Positions 17,140 through 28,106 of a stretch of DNA of 39,457 nucleotides are shown here, in pieces. The notes under the pieces were generated by a model, which saw nothing but the letters and a program-made list of their open reading frames with translations, searched no databases and was not told the DNA's origin. The DNA is from Candidatus Nomurabacteria bacterium (GTDB lineage Bacteria > Patescibacteriota > Minisyncoccia > Phycocordibacterales > SBAW01): the NCBI GenBank assembly GCA_943356415.1, contig CALREW010000002.1, positions 88,868 to 128,324 of the forward strand, given 5' to 3'. Every line of letters begins with the position of its first letter. Positions within the stretch are counted from its first letter, which is position 1. A program made the translations under genes and the position numbers.

Positions 17140-18693
17140 ATGCAAAAATACTTTTTATACGCTCGCAAAAGCACCGATGTGGAGGACAAACAAATCCTTT
17201 CTATTGAAGGGCAACTTGCTGAATTGCGAGACCTCGCCAAACGAGAAAGTATCTACATTGCCGATGAGTTTATTGAAAAACGATCAGCAAAAATTCCCGG
17301 TCGTCCAGTTTTTAACAATATGCTTTCTCGTATTCAAAATGGCGAAGCGCAAGGAATTGTTTGCTGGAAAATTGACCGCTTGTCTCGCAACCCCGTTGAT
17401 AGTGGAAAAATCCAATGGATGCTCCAACAAAACATAATCCAACATATTCAAACTCACGGACAAAGTCATTATCCAAATGACAACGTGTTAATGATGTCCG
17501 TGGAATTAGGAATGGCGAACGAATATGTTCGCCAACTAAGTGAAAATACCGCACGAGGTTTGCGACAAAAAGCGCGCAACGGAGACTTTCCCGGCAAAGC
17601 TCCGCTTGGATATATAAATAATTCCAATATCAAGAAAATTGCTGTCCATAAGAAAAATTCAAAGATTGTAAAACAAATGTTTGAACTTTACGCGACAGGA
17701 AATGTGCGACTGGAAGACCTCGCAAAAATTTTAGAAAAATCAGACATACTTTCCAAAAATAATCGTAGAGTCCATGTTTCGCGAGTATCACATATTATCA
17801 ATAATCCAATTTATTACGGACACTTTCGCCACGCTGGAGAAATATATGAAGGCAAACATGAGCCGATTATTTCCAAAGAAATTTTCGATAAAGCAAATAA
17901 TGTTTTGCGAGGCAGGGGTCGCACGCCCGACAAGAAAACAGACCCACGACCATTTTGCGGACTTATGTCCTGTGGTTCGTGCGGTATGGGGATTACAGGA
18001 GAGATAAAAATCAAACGACAAAAGAATGGCACAAAACATTTGTACACTTATTATCATTGTTCCAAAAAATCCAAAGTGCAAAAATGTTTTGAGCCGTGCA
18101 TACGAGGCGAGGAATTGGATCGCCAACTTTCGGCAAAAATGAGCGAATATAGTATGCCGAAAGAATGGGCGACAAAATTATTTGAAATGTTAGATGTTGA
18201 GGAACAGAGAAATAAACACACCGCGTCGGTGGTAGTTTTAGATTTGCGAGAAGAAGAACAAAACATTTCAAAAAACCTCGCCAGACTTACAGATGTGTAT
18301 GTAGCGCAGGATATTGAGCGTGAGGACTATTTAAAAAGGCGTCGCTCGCTTATGTCCGACAAAAAGTCTGTCGAGGAAAAAATGGGGCATCTTTTAAGAA
18401 CCCCATCCGCGTGGATCGAACCGACACGCGAATGGATAAAAGACGCTTTAACACTGGATGAAATCGCGAAAACGAACGACCTCCCCTCCAAAAAAATCTC
18501 CCTCCAAAAAATCTTCGGCTCGAACCTCACCCTAAAAAACCGCGAAGCGGTCGGAAATGGCTTAAATCCTTGGGCAGAGCTCCGCTCTGCCCGCCAAAAT
18601 CCCGCCAAAAAATCGCTCGGTTTAATTCTGGAGCCGTTGCCCGGAATCGAACCGGGGACCTACTCCTTACCATGGAGTTGCTCTACCAGCTGA
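17140..18693 (+). CDS. Large serine recombinase (paralogue of 5595..7145)
   Basis: MQKYFLYARKSTDVEDKQILSIEGQLAELRDLAKRES...; same architecture; stop codon inside the antisense tRNA-Thr gene. Confidence 0.95.
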   Translation: MQKYFLYARKSTDVEDKQILSIEGQLAELRDLAKRESIYIADEFIEKRSAKIPGRPVFNNMLSRIQNGEAQGIVCWKIDRLSRNPVDSGKIQWMLQQNIIQHIQTHGQSHYPNDNVLMMSVELGMANEYVRQLSENTARGLRQKARNGDFPGKAPLGYINNSNIKKIAVHKKNSKIVKQMFELYATGNVRLEDLAKILEKSDILSKNNRRVHVSRVSHIINNPIYYGHFRHAGEIYEGKHEPIISKEIFDKANNVLRGRGRTPDKKTDPRPFCGLMSCGSCGMGITGEIKIKRQKNGTKHLYTYYHCSKKSKVQKCFEPCIRGEELDRQLSAKMSEYSMPKEWATKLFEMLDVEEQRNKHTASVVVLDLREEEQNISKNLARLTDVYVAQDIEREDYLKRRRSLMSDKKSVEEKMGHLLRTPSAWIEPTREWIKDALTLDEIAKTNDLPSKKISLQKIFGSNLTLKNREAVGNGLNPWAELRSARQNPAKKSLGLILEPLPGIEPGTYSLPWSCSTS

Positions 18694-18704
18694 GCTACAA
18701 CGGC
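18633..18704 (-). tRNA. tRNA-Thr (anticodon GGT)
   Basis: Minus: GCCGTTGTAGCTCAGCTGGTAGAGCAACTCCATGGTAAGGAGTAGGTCCCCGGTTCGATTCCGGGCAACGGC. Confidence 0.95.
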
Positions 18705-18708
18705 GAGT

Positions 18709-18916
18709 GAGGAACAAGAGATATGCTCGCATGATCTCTTTGTTTCCGAGCGAGCCGTTCAATGACGGAGTCATTGCCAACGGCTTTTCTGCCTAAACGA
18801 ACCGTTCAATTTTTGTCTCTGGACAAAAATTACCAACGGCGAACCCTTTTGACCGTTCAATGACCTAGTTATTGCCAACGGCGATAACTGCTAGTTTATA
18901 GCAGTTATCGCCGTTG
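18709..18916. repeat. Array of five hairpin units; four carry GCCGTT/AACGG ends resembling the tRNA-Thr(GGT) acceptor stem
   Basis: Units at about 18709-18750, 18754-18784, 18802-18840, 18853-18882 and 18876-18916 (18-bp perfect stem, 5-nt loop). Confidence 0.8.
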
Positions 18917-18934
18917 TAGTAAACGTCCTTTCTT

Positions 18935-19432
18935 TTATAAATCCGTCCTCTTTTTCACTTCAAAAATAAACTCGTAGTTACTGACAGGCGCCGTGTTGGT
19001 GGTGCGCTTAAGTGGCAATACCTCGACAAGCGTTATGGTGCGAGTCTCGGTCGTAATAGTTTTTCCAAGCTCGAACACTTGCACTCCTACTCCAGAAGGA
19101 GTTGCGAGCGTTGTGCGAACTTTGACAGTGCCGGCCCATACACACTGCACCTCCATTGGGCAGCGACTATCTTCAGTAACCTCAAGCGGGAGTATGGTGA
19201 TGCCGAGACCCTCTGCGCTCATATTAATGTGTGCACGGAGCGTAATCTGGTCCGCCTCTGCTGCCGGAGTGGTAGTGATTGCAGACGTCGAAGGCACACC
19301 AGGGACTACGGTAAGAGGAACCTCCTTTGACGGTGCAAAAAGGTAAATCGTTCCAAGCAGAAGTGCGATGGCAACAATAGCGACAATGGCAATATTTCCT
19401 CTCATACAACGCAATAACGATCGACGAAACAA
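18935..19432 (-). CDS. Hypothetical membrane-anchored/exported protein
   Basis: N-terminal TM (MRGNIAIVAIVAIALLLGTIYLF); no family recognised. Confidence 0.7.
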   Translation of the reverse strand: MFRRSLLRCMRGNIAIVAIVAIALLLGTIYLFAPSKEVPLTVVPGVPSTSAITTTPAAEADQITLRAHINMSAEGLGITILPLEVTEDSRCPMEVQCVWAGTVKVRTTLATPSGVGVQVFELGKTITTETRTITLVEVLPLKRTTNTAPVSNYEFIFEVKKRTDL

Positions 19433-19443
19433 TACGTTACGAC

Positions 19444-19803
19444 CTACCGGGCCACCACCTCAACGTTGTGCCCGTCCGGATCGATCACAAACGCCGCGTA
19501 ATAGGTTGGTGAATAGTTTTCACGGATGCCAGGCGCACCATTGTCTTTTCCTCCGGCAGCAATCGCCGCTTTATAAAATGCGTCCACACTAGAGCGGTCG
19601 GACGCTTCGAACGCAAAATGAATGTGTCCAGGAACTGGTCCAAACGTCCCTATCCAAAGAAGGTTTCTTCCCTCTTTGCCAAACGCAGCCCAATTTTCCC
19701 CTTCAGAAATCAGGGTTATTCCAACAGGAGCAAGTGCCGCTTCGTAAAACTTCTTACTTACTGCTAGATCTTTGACCGCAAATCCAACATGCGCGTAACT
19801 CAT
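19444..19803 (-). CDS. VOC family (glyoxalase-like) protein
   Basis: MSYAHVGFAVKDLAVSKKFYEAALAPVGI...YYAAFVIDPDGHNVEVVAR. Confidence 0.9.
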   Translation of the reverse strand: MSYAHVGFAVKDLAVSKKFYEAALAPVGITLISEGENWAAFGKEGRNLLWIGTFGPVPGHIHFAFEASDRSSVDAFYKAAIAAGGKDNGAPGIRENYSPTYYAAFVIDPDGHNVEVVAR

Positions 19804-19838
19804 ATAGGGAGTATAGCAAAACCAGTTCGGCTATAGTT

Positions 19839-20807
19839 ATGAGAATAAACATGAGGTCTCTCACTTTGCCCCCACTCTTTGTATTTGCTGTCATCGTGAT
19901 TACGATATTCATCTATTTTCACCAAGGAGGTTCAGTCAAAAAAAATAACGATCCAGCCACTCAGTGGTCTGAGTACATCGACAGCCATGGTGGCAAAGAA
20001 GCGTATGAAAAATTTAAAGACGACTACAAGGACAGGCCGAGTGAATCGCACAATGTCTCTCATCTATTTGGCAAATTGCTGTACGAAAAACTTGGTTCTG
20101 CTGGATTTGCAATTTGTGACGACTCTTTTGGGTCCGGTTGTCAGCACGGGTATCTCACACGTGCGATAGAAGATCGTGGTGTTGCGATTCTTACAACACT
20201 TGGGGAAGTATGCGAAAGATCCTCTACACAGGAACCTTGTTTCCACGGCATAGGTCACGGCATCTCGGCGCACTTTGGTGAAAAAAGCATAGCTGATTCT
20301 CTCGCCGTATGTAGTCAGATTTACGGACCCATCAAAGAACATGCGCAGGCATGCATACGAGGTGTATTTATGGACTACTACGCACCTCTTATCGTGTCAG
20401 GAGAGAGCTTCATAACCAATAGTAGAGCGATGGACTCAGCAAATCCCTACGACATATGCGCTGGAACTAAACTTCCTTCTTTATATAAATCTTCGTGTTA
20501 CTACGCGCTTCCCCATTGGTGGTTCGGACAGAAAGAAATGACTCCACAAAAAGTGGGGGGACTCTGCAAGCAAGCCCCGGATGCATACTCTGAAGATTGC
20601 TACAAAGGCATTGGTGTTGATTTGCCAGCACAACTGAAGTACGACCAGAAATCCATCATTGAGACATGCGAGGCGATGGGAAGCGGAGCGGCGTTGGCGT
20701 GCTTAAAATCGAGCGCTGCGACTCTTGTGTCCTTACAGCTTGATGCGTGCTTGCTCCAAAAAGAGGCCCATCTCCCATGTAAAGACGAAACGCAAAAGGC
20801 CCCCTAG
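19839..20807 (+). CDS. Hypothetical exported cysteine-rich protein
   Basis: 322 aa, N-terminal hydrophobic segment, many Cys residues; no family recognised. Confidence 0.7.
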   Translation: MRINMRSLTLPPLFVFAVIVITIFIYFHQGGSVKKNNDPATQWSEYIDSHGGKEAYEKFKDDYKDRPSESHNVSHLFGKLLYEKLGSAGFAICDDSFGSGCQHGYLTRAIEDRGVAILTTLGEVCERSSTQEPCFHGIGHGISAHFGEKSIADSLAVCSQIYGPIKEHAQACIRGVFMDYYAPLIVSGESFITNSRAMDSANPYDICAGTKLPSLYKSSCYYALPHWWFGQKEMTPQKVGGLCKQAPDAYSEDCYKGIGVDLPAQLKYDQKSIIETCEAMGSGAALACLKSSAATLVSLQLDACLLQKEAHLPCKDETQKAP

Positions 20808-20817
20808 GGCCTTTTGC
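20792..20817. terminator. Bidirectional terminator-like hairpin overlapping the stop of 19839..20807
   Basis: gcaaaaggccc-ccta-gggccttttgc, 11-bp stem. Confidence 0.75.
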
Positions 20818-20998
20818 ACATGCGCGGTCGACGGGCTTGGCTTTCGATCAAATCTGCTCGTCAGCAGATTTGTCTGCAGCCCCGGCTCGCGGTTTTGCAT
20901 AAGCAAAACATTGCTGCGCCGTTCAAGTCCCGCCGCTCGTACCGAGCTTCGGTTATACGAATAAGAACCGACTTTGTTCGGTTCTTATTCGATAATGC

Positions 20999-21071
20999 GC
21001 GGTCGACGGGACTTGAACCCGCAACCTCTCGCGTGACAGGCGAGTGCTCTAACCAGTTGAGCTACGACCGC
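20999..21071 (-). tRNA. tRNA-Asp (anticodon GTC)
   Basis: Minus: GCGGTCGTAGCTCAACTGGTTAGAGCACTCGCCTGTCACGCGAGAGGTTGCGGGTTCAAGTCCCGTCGACCGC. Confidence 0.95.
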
Positions 21072-21263
21072 ATCTGACGAACAATGGCTATTCTAGACCG
21101 CCCTTTGCGGAACTGAAATAGCAGGTGTCGGCGGGAGGGATCGGTCACCGGTTTCGCTCCGCGAACCGTCGACCCCACCTCATGGCCGCTCCGCGGCATA
21201 CTCCGGTTTTCGATCCCTCACACATGTGACGCAGGTCACACGCTCCGCCGAAGAGAACCGGGT

Positions 21264-21336
21264 GTCGGCGGGAGGGATCGAACCTCCGACCTCAGCTTTA
21301 TGAATGCTGTGCTCTAACCAACTGAGCTACGCCGAC
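21264..21336 (-). tRNA. tRNA with CAT anticodon (elongator Met or Ile2)
   Basis: Minus: GTCGGCGTAGCTCAGTTGGTTAGAGCACAGCATTCATAAAGCTGAGGTCGGAGGTTCGATCCCTCCCGCCGAC. Confidence 0.92.
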
Positions 21337-21418
21337 GCAGAGAGAAAATAACACGTATGGAGCCGCTCTACAATAAGGACTTGAAGGAGCGTTAAAAGTG
21401 TCATACACTGTTCGCCAT

Positions 21419-21490
21419 AGCGGGGTAGAGCAGCAGTAGCTCGTCAGGCTCATAACCTGAAGGTCGTGGGTGCAATTCCCACCCCCGCAA
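21419..21490 (+). tRNA. Initiator tRNA-fMet (anticodon CAT)
   Basis: AGCGGGGTAGAGCAGCAGTAGCTCGTCAGGCTCATAACCTGAAGGTCGTGGGTGCAATTCCCACCCCCGCAA; unpaired 1:72 position as expected for an initiator. Confidence 0.9.
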
Positions 21491-21499
21491 CATGCGTTA

Positions 21500-21527
21500 G
21501 CAAAAGACCCCGTATGGGGTCTTTTGC
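21500..21527. terminator. Terminator-like hairpin between tRNA-fMet and the convergent ORF
   Basis: gcaaaagacccc-gtat-ggggtcttttgc. Confidence 0.8.
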
Positions 21528-21531
21528 ATTT

Positions 21532-22116
21532 CTAGATATATCCAAACTCCTCAAATACTTGTCGGAAGAGATCGATTGTGCGCCGCGCTTCCCGTTCAGA
21601 CAGTTCGAAAGATGAGCCACCGTGCGCAACTTCATTGCGCACACGATGTGCATCCCACGCAAGATCAAGCGTTGTAAATGATCCGCGATCTACTACTTTC
21701 AACTTCTCGCCTATTGTTTCTCCTGGGATTGAGAAGTGATCGAGCAATTCACTCAATATAATGTCCGCTTCCATGATGGCCTGCCGCCAATCGCTCGGGG
21801 ACGCTGAAGTCATGAGGGAAAGAACGTGCTCCCATCTCGGATTCTTTGCACCTCCCCCAACCGCACTGTGGTGTCCCAGTACTTTTTCAATCTCTTCATG
21901 CCGCTTGCCGTGCGCCTTATGGTGTATCTGCTCGATGCGGATGTGCGTATAAATGATGCCGATCAAAAAAAGGAGCGCCGCAACAACACCTACTTTTTCA
22001 ATGACGTCGGTAAGGGCGACGAGCATCGAAGGAATATTTTCAGGTGCAATTCCGTGTATCGCTCGATAAAAAGCGACAAAAATATACTCAAGGTTGAGAA
22101 AGGAAATATCCTGCAT
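21532..22116 (-). CDS. Hypothetical membrane protein
   Basis: 194 aa, one clear TM segment, no family recognised. Confidence 0.65.
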   Translation of the reverse strand: MQDISFLNLEYIFVAFYRAIHGIAPENIPSMLVALTDVIEKVGVVAALLFLIGIIYTHIRIEQIHHKAHGKRHEEIEKVLGHHSAVGGGAKNPRWEHVLSLMTSASPSDWRQAIMEADIILSELLDHFSIPGETIGEKLKVVDRGSFTTLDLAWDAHRVRNEVAHGGSSFELSEREARRTIDLFRQVFEEFGYI

Positions 22117-22172
22117 GCTTCTCGCCTATTCTACCCCGGAAGCCAACAGCGCGGCGCGGCGCTGTGCAAAGA

Positions 22173-23588
22173 TTATGCTTCACCCAAAAATCGACTTCCG
22201 AGATCAAGGAGTGCGTCGTCAGCGCCGTGCGGCATGATGAATTGGATGCCGAGCGGAAGATTTTTCCCCTCACGTGCAACCGTACCAGAAGGAACCGACA
22301 ATGAAGGCATGCCGAGAAGGTTCGGCGTAACTGTAAATACGTCCATAAGATACATCGACAGCGGATCGGCTTTCTCACCTATCTTAGGCGCAGGTCCCGG
22401 TGTCGTGGGTGTAAGGACTGCGTCAATATCTTCAAATGCGCGGTTGAAATCAGAGACGAGTTGCTTGCGCGCAGCAACTGCACGGCCATAGTACGCATCG
22501 TAATACCCTGCTGAAAGTACGTACGTCCCGAGCAGGATGCGGCGGCGAACTTCCGGCCCAAACCCCGCACCGCGACTTTCTGCATAATCACCGACGAGAT
22601 TCGCGCCTTGTGTTGAAAGGCCATACCGAACGCCATCAAAACGAGAGAGGTTTGTCGAACTCTCGGCAAACATCACGATGTAATAAATAGAGAGCGCTTT
22701 TTTAAGAAGTGGCAAATCAACTTCAACAACCTCGTAGCCGAGGCTCGCGAGTTTTGCTTTTGATTCCTCAAATGCATCGAGTACATCACTCTCAAGGCCA
22801 CCCATAATGCTCATGGGTACCCCAATGCGTTTTTTGACTGTTCGCTTTGAGATACGCTCATCGCCACTATTTGAGGTGCTGTCTTTCGGATCGTTACCAC
22901 GTACTGCATCAAACAATAGTTTTGCGTCCCCTACCGACTTTGTTATCGGCCCCCACTGATCAAGCGATGAGCCCATCGCAATAAGACCGTAGCGAGAAAC
23001 TGCACCGTAGGTTGGCTTAAAACCGACTACGCCGCAAAATGCTGCCGGCTCACGCACTGAGCCTCCAGTGTCAGTACCAAGCGCGCCAAGAGCCATGTGC
23101 GCTGCGACCGCAGCTGCAGAGCCGCCAGAGGAGCCTCCAGGCACCCGTGAGAGGTCGTGCGGGTTGTGTGTAGGACCATATGCAGAATTTTCTGTTGAGC
23201 CACCCATAGCAAACTCATCCATGTTTGCACGCCCAAGAAATACGGCGCCTTTAGCCTTAAGGCGCTCCGTCACTGTCGCGTCATACGTGGCAACATAGTT
23301 CTCTAGCATTTTTGACGCTGCCGAAGCTCGACGGCCCTTAATCAAAATATTGTCCTTAACTGCAAGAGGAATGCCGAGAAGCGCTTCGGCTTCTCCCGCT
23401 GCCCGCCTTGCGTCAGCCTCTTTTGCTTGCGTCTCAGTGTCAGCAAAAACCTCAAGGTACGCACGCACGTCGCCATCATGCGCTTCTATCGCCTCTCGAC
23501 AGGCTTTGGTGACATCGACAGACGACACTTCTCCTTTTGACAAAAGAGCCGCCGCCTCGGTGATGGTTAGTTCGTTGAGCGGTTTCAT
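22173..23588 (-). CDS. gatA: Aspartyl/glutamyl-tRNA amidotransferase subunit A
   Basis: Amidase signature: GGSSGGSAAAVAAHMALGALGTDTGGSVREPAAFCGVVGFKPTYG. Confidence 0.97.
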   Translation of the reverse strand: MKPLNELTITEAAALLSKGEVSSVDVTKACREAIEAHDGDVRAYLEVFADTETQAKEADARRAAGEAEALLGIPLAVKDNILIKGRRASAASKMLENYVATYDATVTERLKAKGAVFLGRANMDEFAMGGSTENSAYGPTHNPHDLSRVPGGSSGGSAAAVAAHMALGALGTDTGGSVREPAAFCGVVGFKPTYGAVSRYGLIAMGSSLDQWGPITKSVGDAKLLFDAVRGNDPKDSTSNSGDERISKRTVKKRIGVPMSIMGGLESDVLDAFEESKAKLASLGYEVVEVDLPLLKKALSIYYIVMFAESSTNLSRFDGVRYGLSTQGANLVGDYAESRGAGFGPEVRRRILLGTYVLSAGYYDAYYGRAVAARKQLVSDFNRAFEDIDAVLTPTTPGPAPKIGEKADPLSMYLMDVFTVTPNLLGMPSLSVPSGTVAREGKNLPLGIQFIMPHGADDALLDLGSRFLGEA

Positions 23589-23875
23589 TCGCGATTGATG
23601 ACCTTACGAACTTTGATGTATCCGCGTTCAACGTTTGGTGCACCAGCAAGTATTGCTTCGGTGTGTGCACCACTTTCATGCGGCTCACCGTCTTTGCGCA
23701 TCACATTAGTAAGGGTGGTGTGTGCATCGCCCTGTCCAGCCGCAGAAACTTCGCCGACGTCAAAGACGTAGCCTAATATTGACTCAGCGTCGATGGCTAG
23801 AGCATCCGCCTCCTTTTCAGTAATGCGTATCCGGGCAAGCTCGGCGAGCTTTTGTATATCCTGCCGGGTAATCAT
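23585..23875 (-). CDS. gatC: Aspartyl/glutamyl-tRNA amidotransferase subunit C
   Basis: MITRQDIQKLAELARIRITEKEADAL..., directly upstream of gatA. Confidence 0.93.
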   Translation of the reverse strand: MITRQDIQKLAELARIRITEKEADALAIDAESILGYVFDVGEVSAAGQGDAHTTLTNVMRKDGEPHESGAHTEAILAGAPNVERGYIKVRKVINRE

Positions 23876-23884
23876 GCTCCAATA

Positions 23885-25894
<2,010 letters not shown>

Positions 25895-25930
25895 CTACTA
25901 AAGATGCCGCCTGTCGCCCATCTATAGGCA

Positions 25931-26416
25931 TTAAAATACAACCATGAACGCACGCTCTACGCGTCTGGAATCTTCCTCATCGCAAACATTGTATCCTCGC
26001 GAGTTAACAATCGTTCGAATCTGCTGCGTGTCTGGATTAATCATGTGCATGCCAATTTCTATTTCAGCACATCCATCACCGTAGACAACTCGTACCGTGG
26101 AAGTAGCTTCGTAACCACGCCCTCCAATCGTGAGTCCATCTACGTCAGCAGGAAGCGTCTGTCCGTTGCAGTAGAAGGTAATAGGTGTGCTTGTTGAGAA
26201 CGTTACTCTGCCCTGCGCAGGAAGACTCCAGTACAAGGCACACTCGGCGCCTGAGTCTGCCGCATAAACCGCCAACTGCGCTTCGCGCGCAATCGAAGAG
26301 AGTCTCAATTCACGGACCGTGATGTCGAAGATGGCAAGACCGATCGCAAGCAAAATACTACCGATCAAAACAGCAAAAAGGATGGTGAATCCACGTTGGG
26401 TACTCTGAGATCTCAT
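25931..26416 (-). CDS. Type IV pilus minor pilin/PilX-like protein
   Basis: N-terminal QRGFTILFAVLIGSILLAIGLAIF. Confidence 0.7.
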   Translation of the reverse strand: MRSQSTQRGFTILFAVLIGSILLAIGLAIFDITVRELRLSSIAREAQLAVYAADSGAECALYWSLPAQGRVTFSTSTPITFYCNGQTLPADVDGLTIGGRGYEATSTVRVVYGDGCAEIEIGMHMINPDTQQIRTIVNSRGYNVCDEEDSRRVERAFMVVF

Positions 26417-26937
26417 TGCCAGTTGGTAATTATCTCAGTAAGAGTCACGCGGCGTGTAAAAACGCTACTTTGCCAACTAACGGTGGAAGTTACCTCAGCT
26501 TCAAAACCACTCTCAAGCGGCCTAATGCGTACCGTTCGTGTATAGACCGTAACCTCATCGAGTGGGTCATAGCCATAGAATCCGGTTGTTTCGTCATACC
26601 TCAGTGGCGCACACCCGTCAGTGCAGACCGTTGGGGCTGTGTCGGTGACCACATCAATCGTACAGTCTTGATCGATACAATTAGAAAGCCCCGCAAGCCA
26701 CGATGCATTTCCTTGCAGATGGTTTGTATCACGCTTTTGTCGCACGTACTCAATACCCTCTTGCGCGAGGAACGAGGCAGTAAGTTGATCACGAGCTACG
26801 AGAGCTGAGGTGAGACCTTTTGAAGCAAGGGTAAGTGGTCCAGCGATGGCAGTAACTAAAATGGTTATCGCAACAAATGTTTCGATAAGGGTAAAGCCTC
26901 GATTCGTGCTGCGATTCTGTTTTTTCATATCACTCAT
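26413..26937 (-). CDS. Prepilin-type protein (minor pilin, PilV-like)
   Basis: NRGFTLIETFVAITILV prepilin motif. Confidence 0.85.
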   Translation of the reverse strand: MSDMKKQNRSTNRGFTLIETFVAITILVTAIAGPLTLASKGLTSALVARDQLTASFLAQEGIEYVRQKRDTNHLQGNASWLAGLSNCIDQDCTIDVVTDTAPTVCTDGCAPLRYDETTGFYGYDPLDEVTVYTRTVRIRPLESGFEAEVTSTVSWQSSVFTRRVTLTEIITNWQ

Positions 26938-27499
26938 CCAAGAGGCGCGATGTAATCATAGTCTGTAAACGCATTTCGCTACGAGTACGCTCCGTCGTTC
27001 CCGCGTAGCCACGCATCGTCATAACAACTTTTGGCTGTTGCATCGGAAAGTCATTCGGTAATGATCCCACGACATAAAATTTTAGTTCCTCAATCGTCAC
27101 TTCAGGAGCCGTAATAGCGAGAAACGTTGCACCGCCATCTACTGAACGTTGTATCTCGGTGCCGAAAAGTCGGTATACCACTTGGTCATTTGCATTTGAA
27201 GTATTACCGCCATACGGTTCAAAGGCTATCTGAGTGCCGCCGGAGGAGCAATCAAGGGGTGTTGTTAGCGCCCCAGTTCCACAATGGTAGTTACTGCCGG
27301 AGCGAAGCTGTCGGCTCATATTTTCAAGTGCAAAGGCAACGTTGTTGGTTGAAGACTTTAAAGATTGCGCTTTGCGGTTTGCATCAAGCATTGAAAAGAG
27401 ACTACCGACTGCGATAAGCATCACGATGCTGAATATTGACACCGACACCATAAGTTCGATGAGCGTAAACCCGGATGTAGCTGAGGTCGTTCTTTTCAT
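26930..27499 (-). CDS. Prepilin-type protein (minor pilin, PilW-like)
   Basis: SGFTLIELMVSVSIFSIVMLIAV prepilin motif. Confidence 0.85.
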   Translation of the reverse strand: MKRTTSATSGFTLIELMVSVSIFSIVMLIAVGSLFSMLDANRKAQSLKSSTNNVAFALENMSRQLRSGSNYHCGTGALTTPLDCSSGGTQIAFEPYGGNTSNANDQVVYRLFGTEIQRSVDGGATFLAITAPEVTIEELKFYVVGSLPNDFPMQQPKVVMTMRGYAGTTERTRSEMRLQTMITSRLLDE

Positions 27500-27500
27500 C

Positions 27501-28106
27501 TTACTCTTGTTGTACCGATATTTGCCCCGTCGTTGTCACGCGTACGTAGCGCGTAACTCCTTGTGCAGAGAGAACCGTGATCGTTCCATTTGTGTAAACA
27601 TCGTTGGCGATATCAGTGATGAATCGTGCGTCCGGATTTGGACGCATAAAGAGTATGGTGAGTCGGTCAATATCGCCTGAGCCGCTACACTTCTCTACAG
27701 TACCTGTATTGGCACAAATATTTGATATGACATAGCCACCACTTAGGCTAAAGACCTCAACACTTTCACCTGGATCGTAGGTGCCGTCGCTGTCCTGGTC
27801 AGCAAACAGAACGTACTGCGTTGGATTCGCAGAAGTAAAATACACACCATAGCGTATTGAGATAAGTCCACCAGTACTTCTACCTGAGAGTCCGTACACC
27901 TGCGCTTGGCGGATAGAGAGCGCGACGCTATATGAGAGATTGCGCACCAAAACCGTGCCGTTGAATTGGTTGTGCCGCGCGAGAATAAGCGTTGTAATAA
28001 CAAGCATCACCCCCATCACAACAAGAAGTTCAAGTAGCGTAAAACCACCTTCTCGGTGGAACTCATTGTGTCTCTTCTTATAGTGCGAGGAAAGCAAGGA
28101 TGTCAT
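27501..28106 (-). CDS. Prepilin-type protein (GspH/FimT-like)
   Basis: GGFTLLELLVVMGVMLVITTLIL prepilin motif. Confidence 0.85.
   Translation of the reverse strand: MTSLLSSHYKKRHNEFHREGGFTLLELLVVMGVMLVITTLILARHNQFNGTVLVRNLSYSVALSIRQAQVYGLSGRSTGGLISIRYGVYFTSANPTQYVLFADQDSDGTYDPGESVEVFSLSGGYVISNICANTGTVEKCSGSGDIDRLTILFMRPNPDARFITDIANDVYTNGTITVLSAQGVTRYVRVTTTGQISVQQE

Larger units (their letters stand above)
16594..18633. mobile_element. Serine-recombinase element C, inserted at the 3' end of tRNA-Thr(GGT)
   Basis: 104-nt perfect inverted repeat (16627-16730 / 18530-18633) flanks the recombinase; right arm ends at the tRNA 3' terminus. Confidence 0.75.

Noticed and set aside
18709-18916. Possible CRISPR array
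   Set aside because: Units differ in length and inner sequence, lack uniform direct repeats with unique spacers, and no cas genes are present.
20814-21077. 87-aa plus ORF ending STGLEPATSRVTGECSNQLSYDRI
   Set aside because: The tail is antisense translation of tRNA-Asp; a common false gene call.
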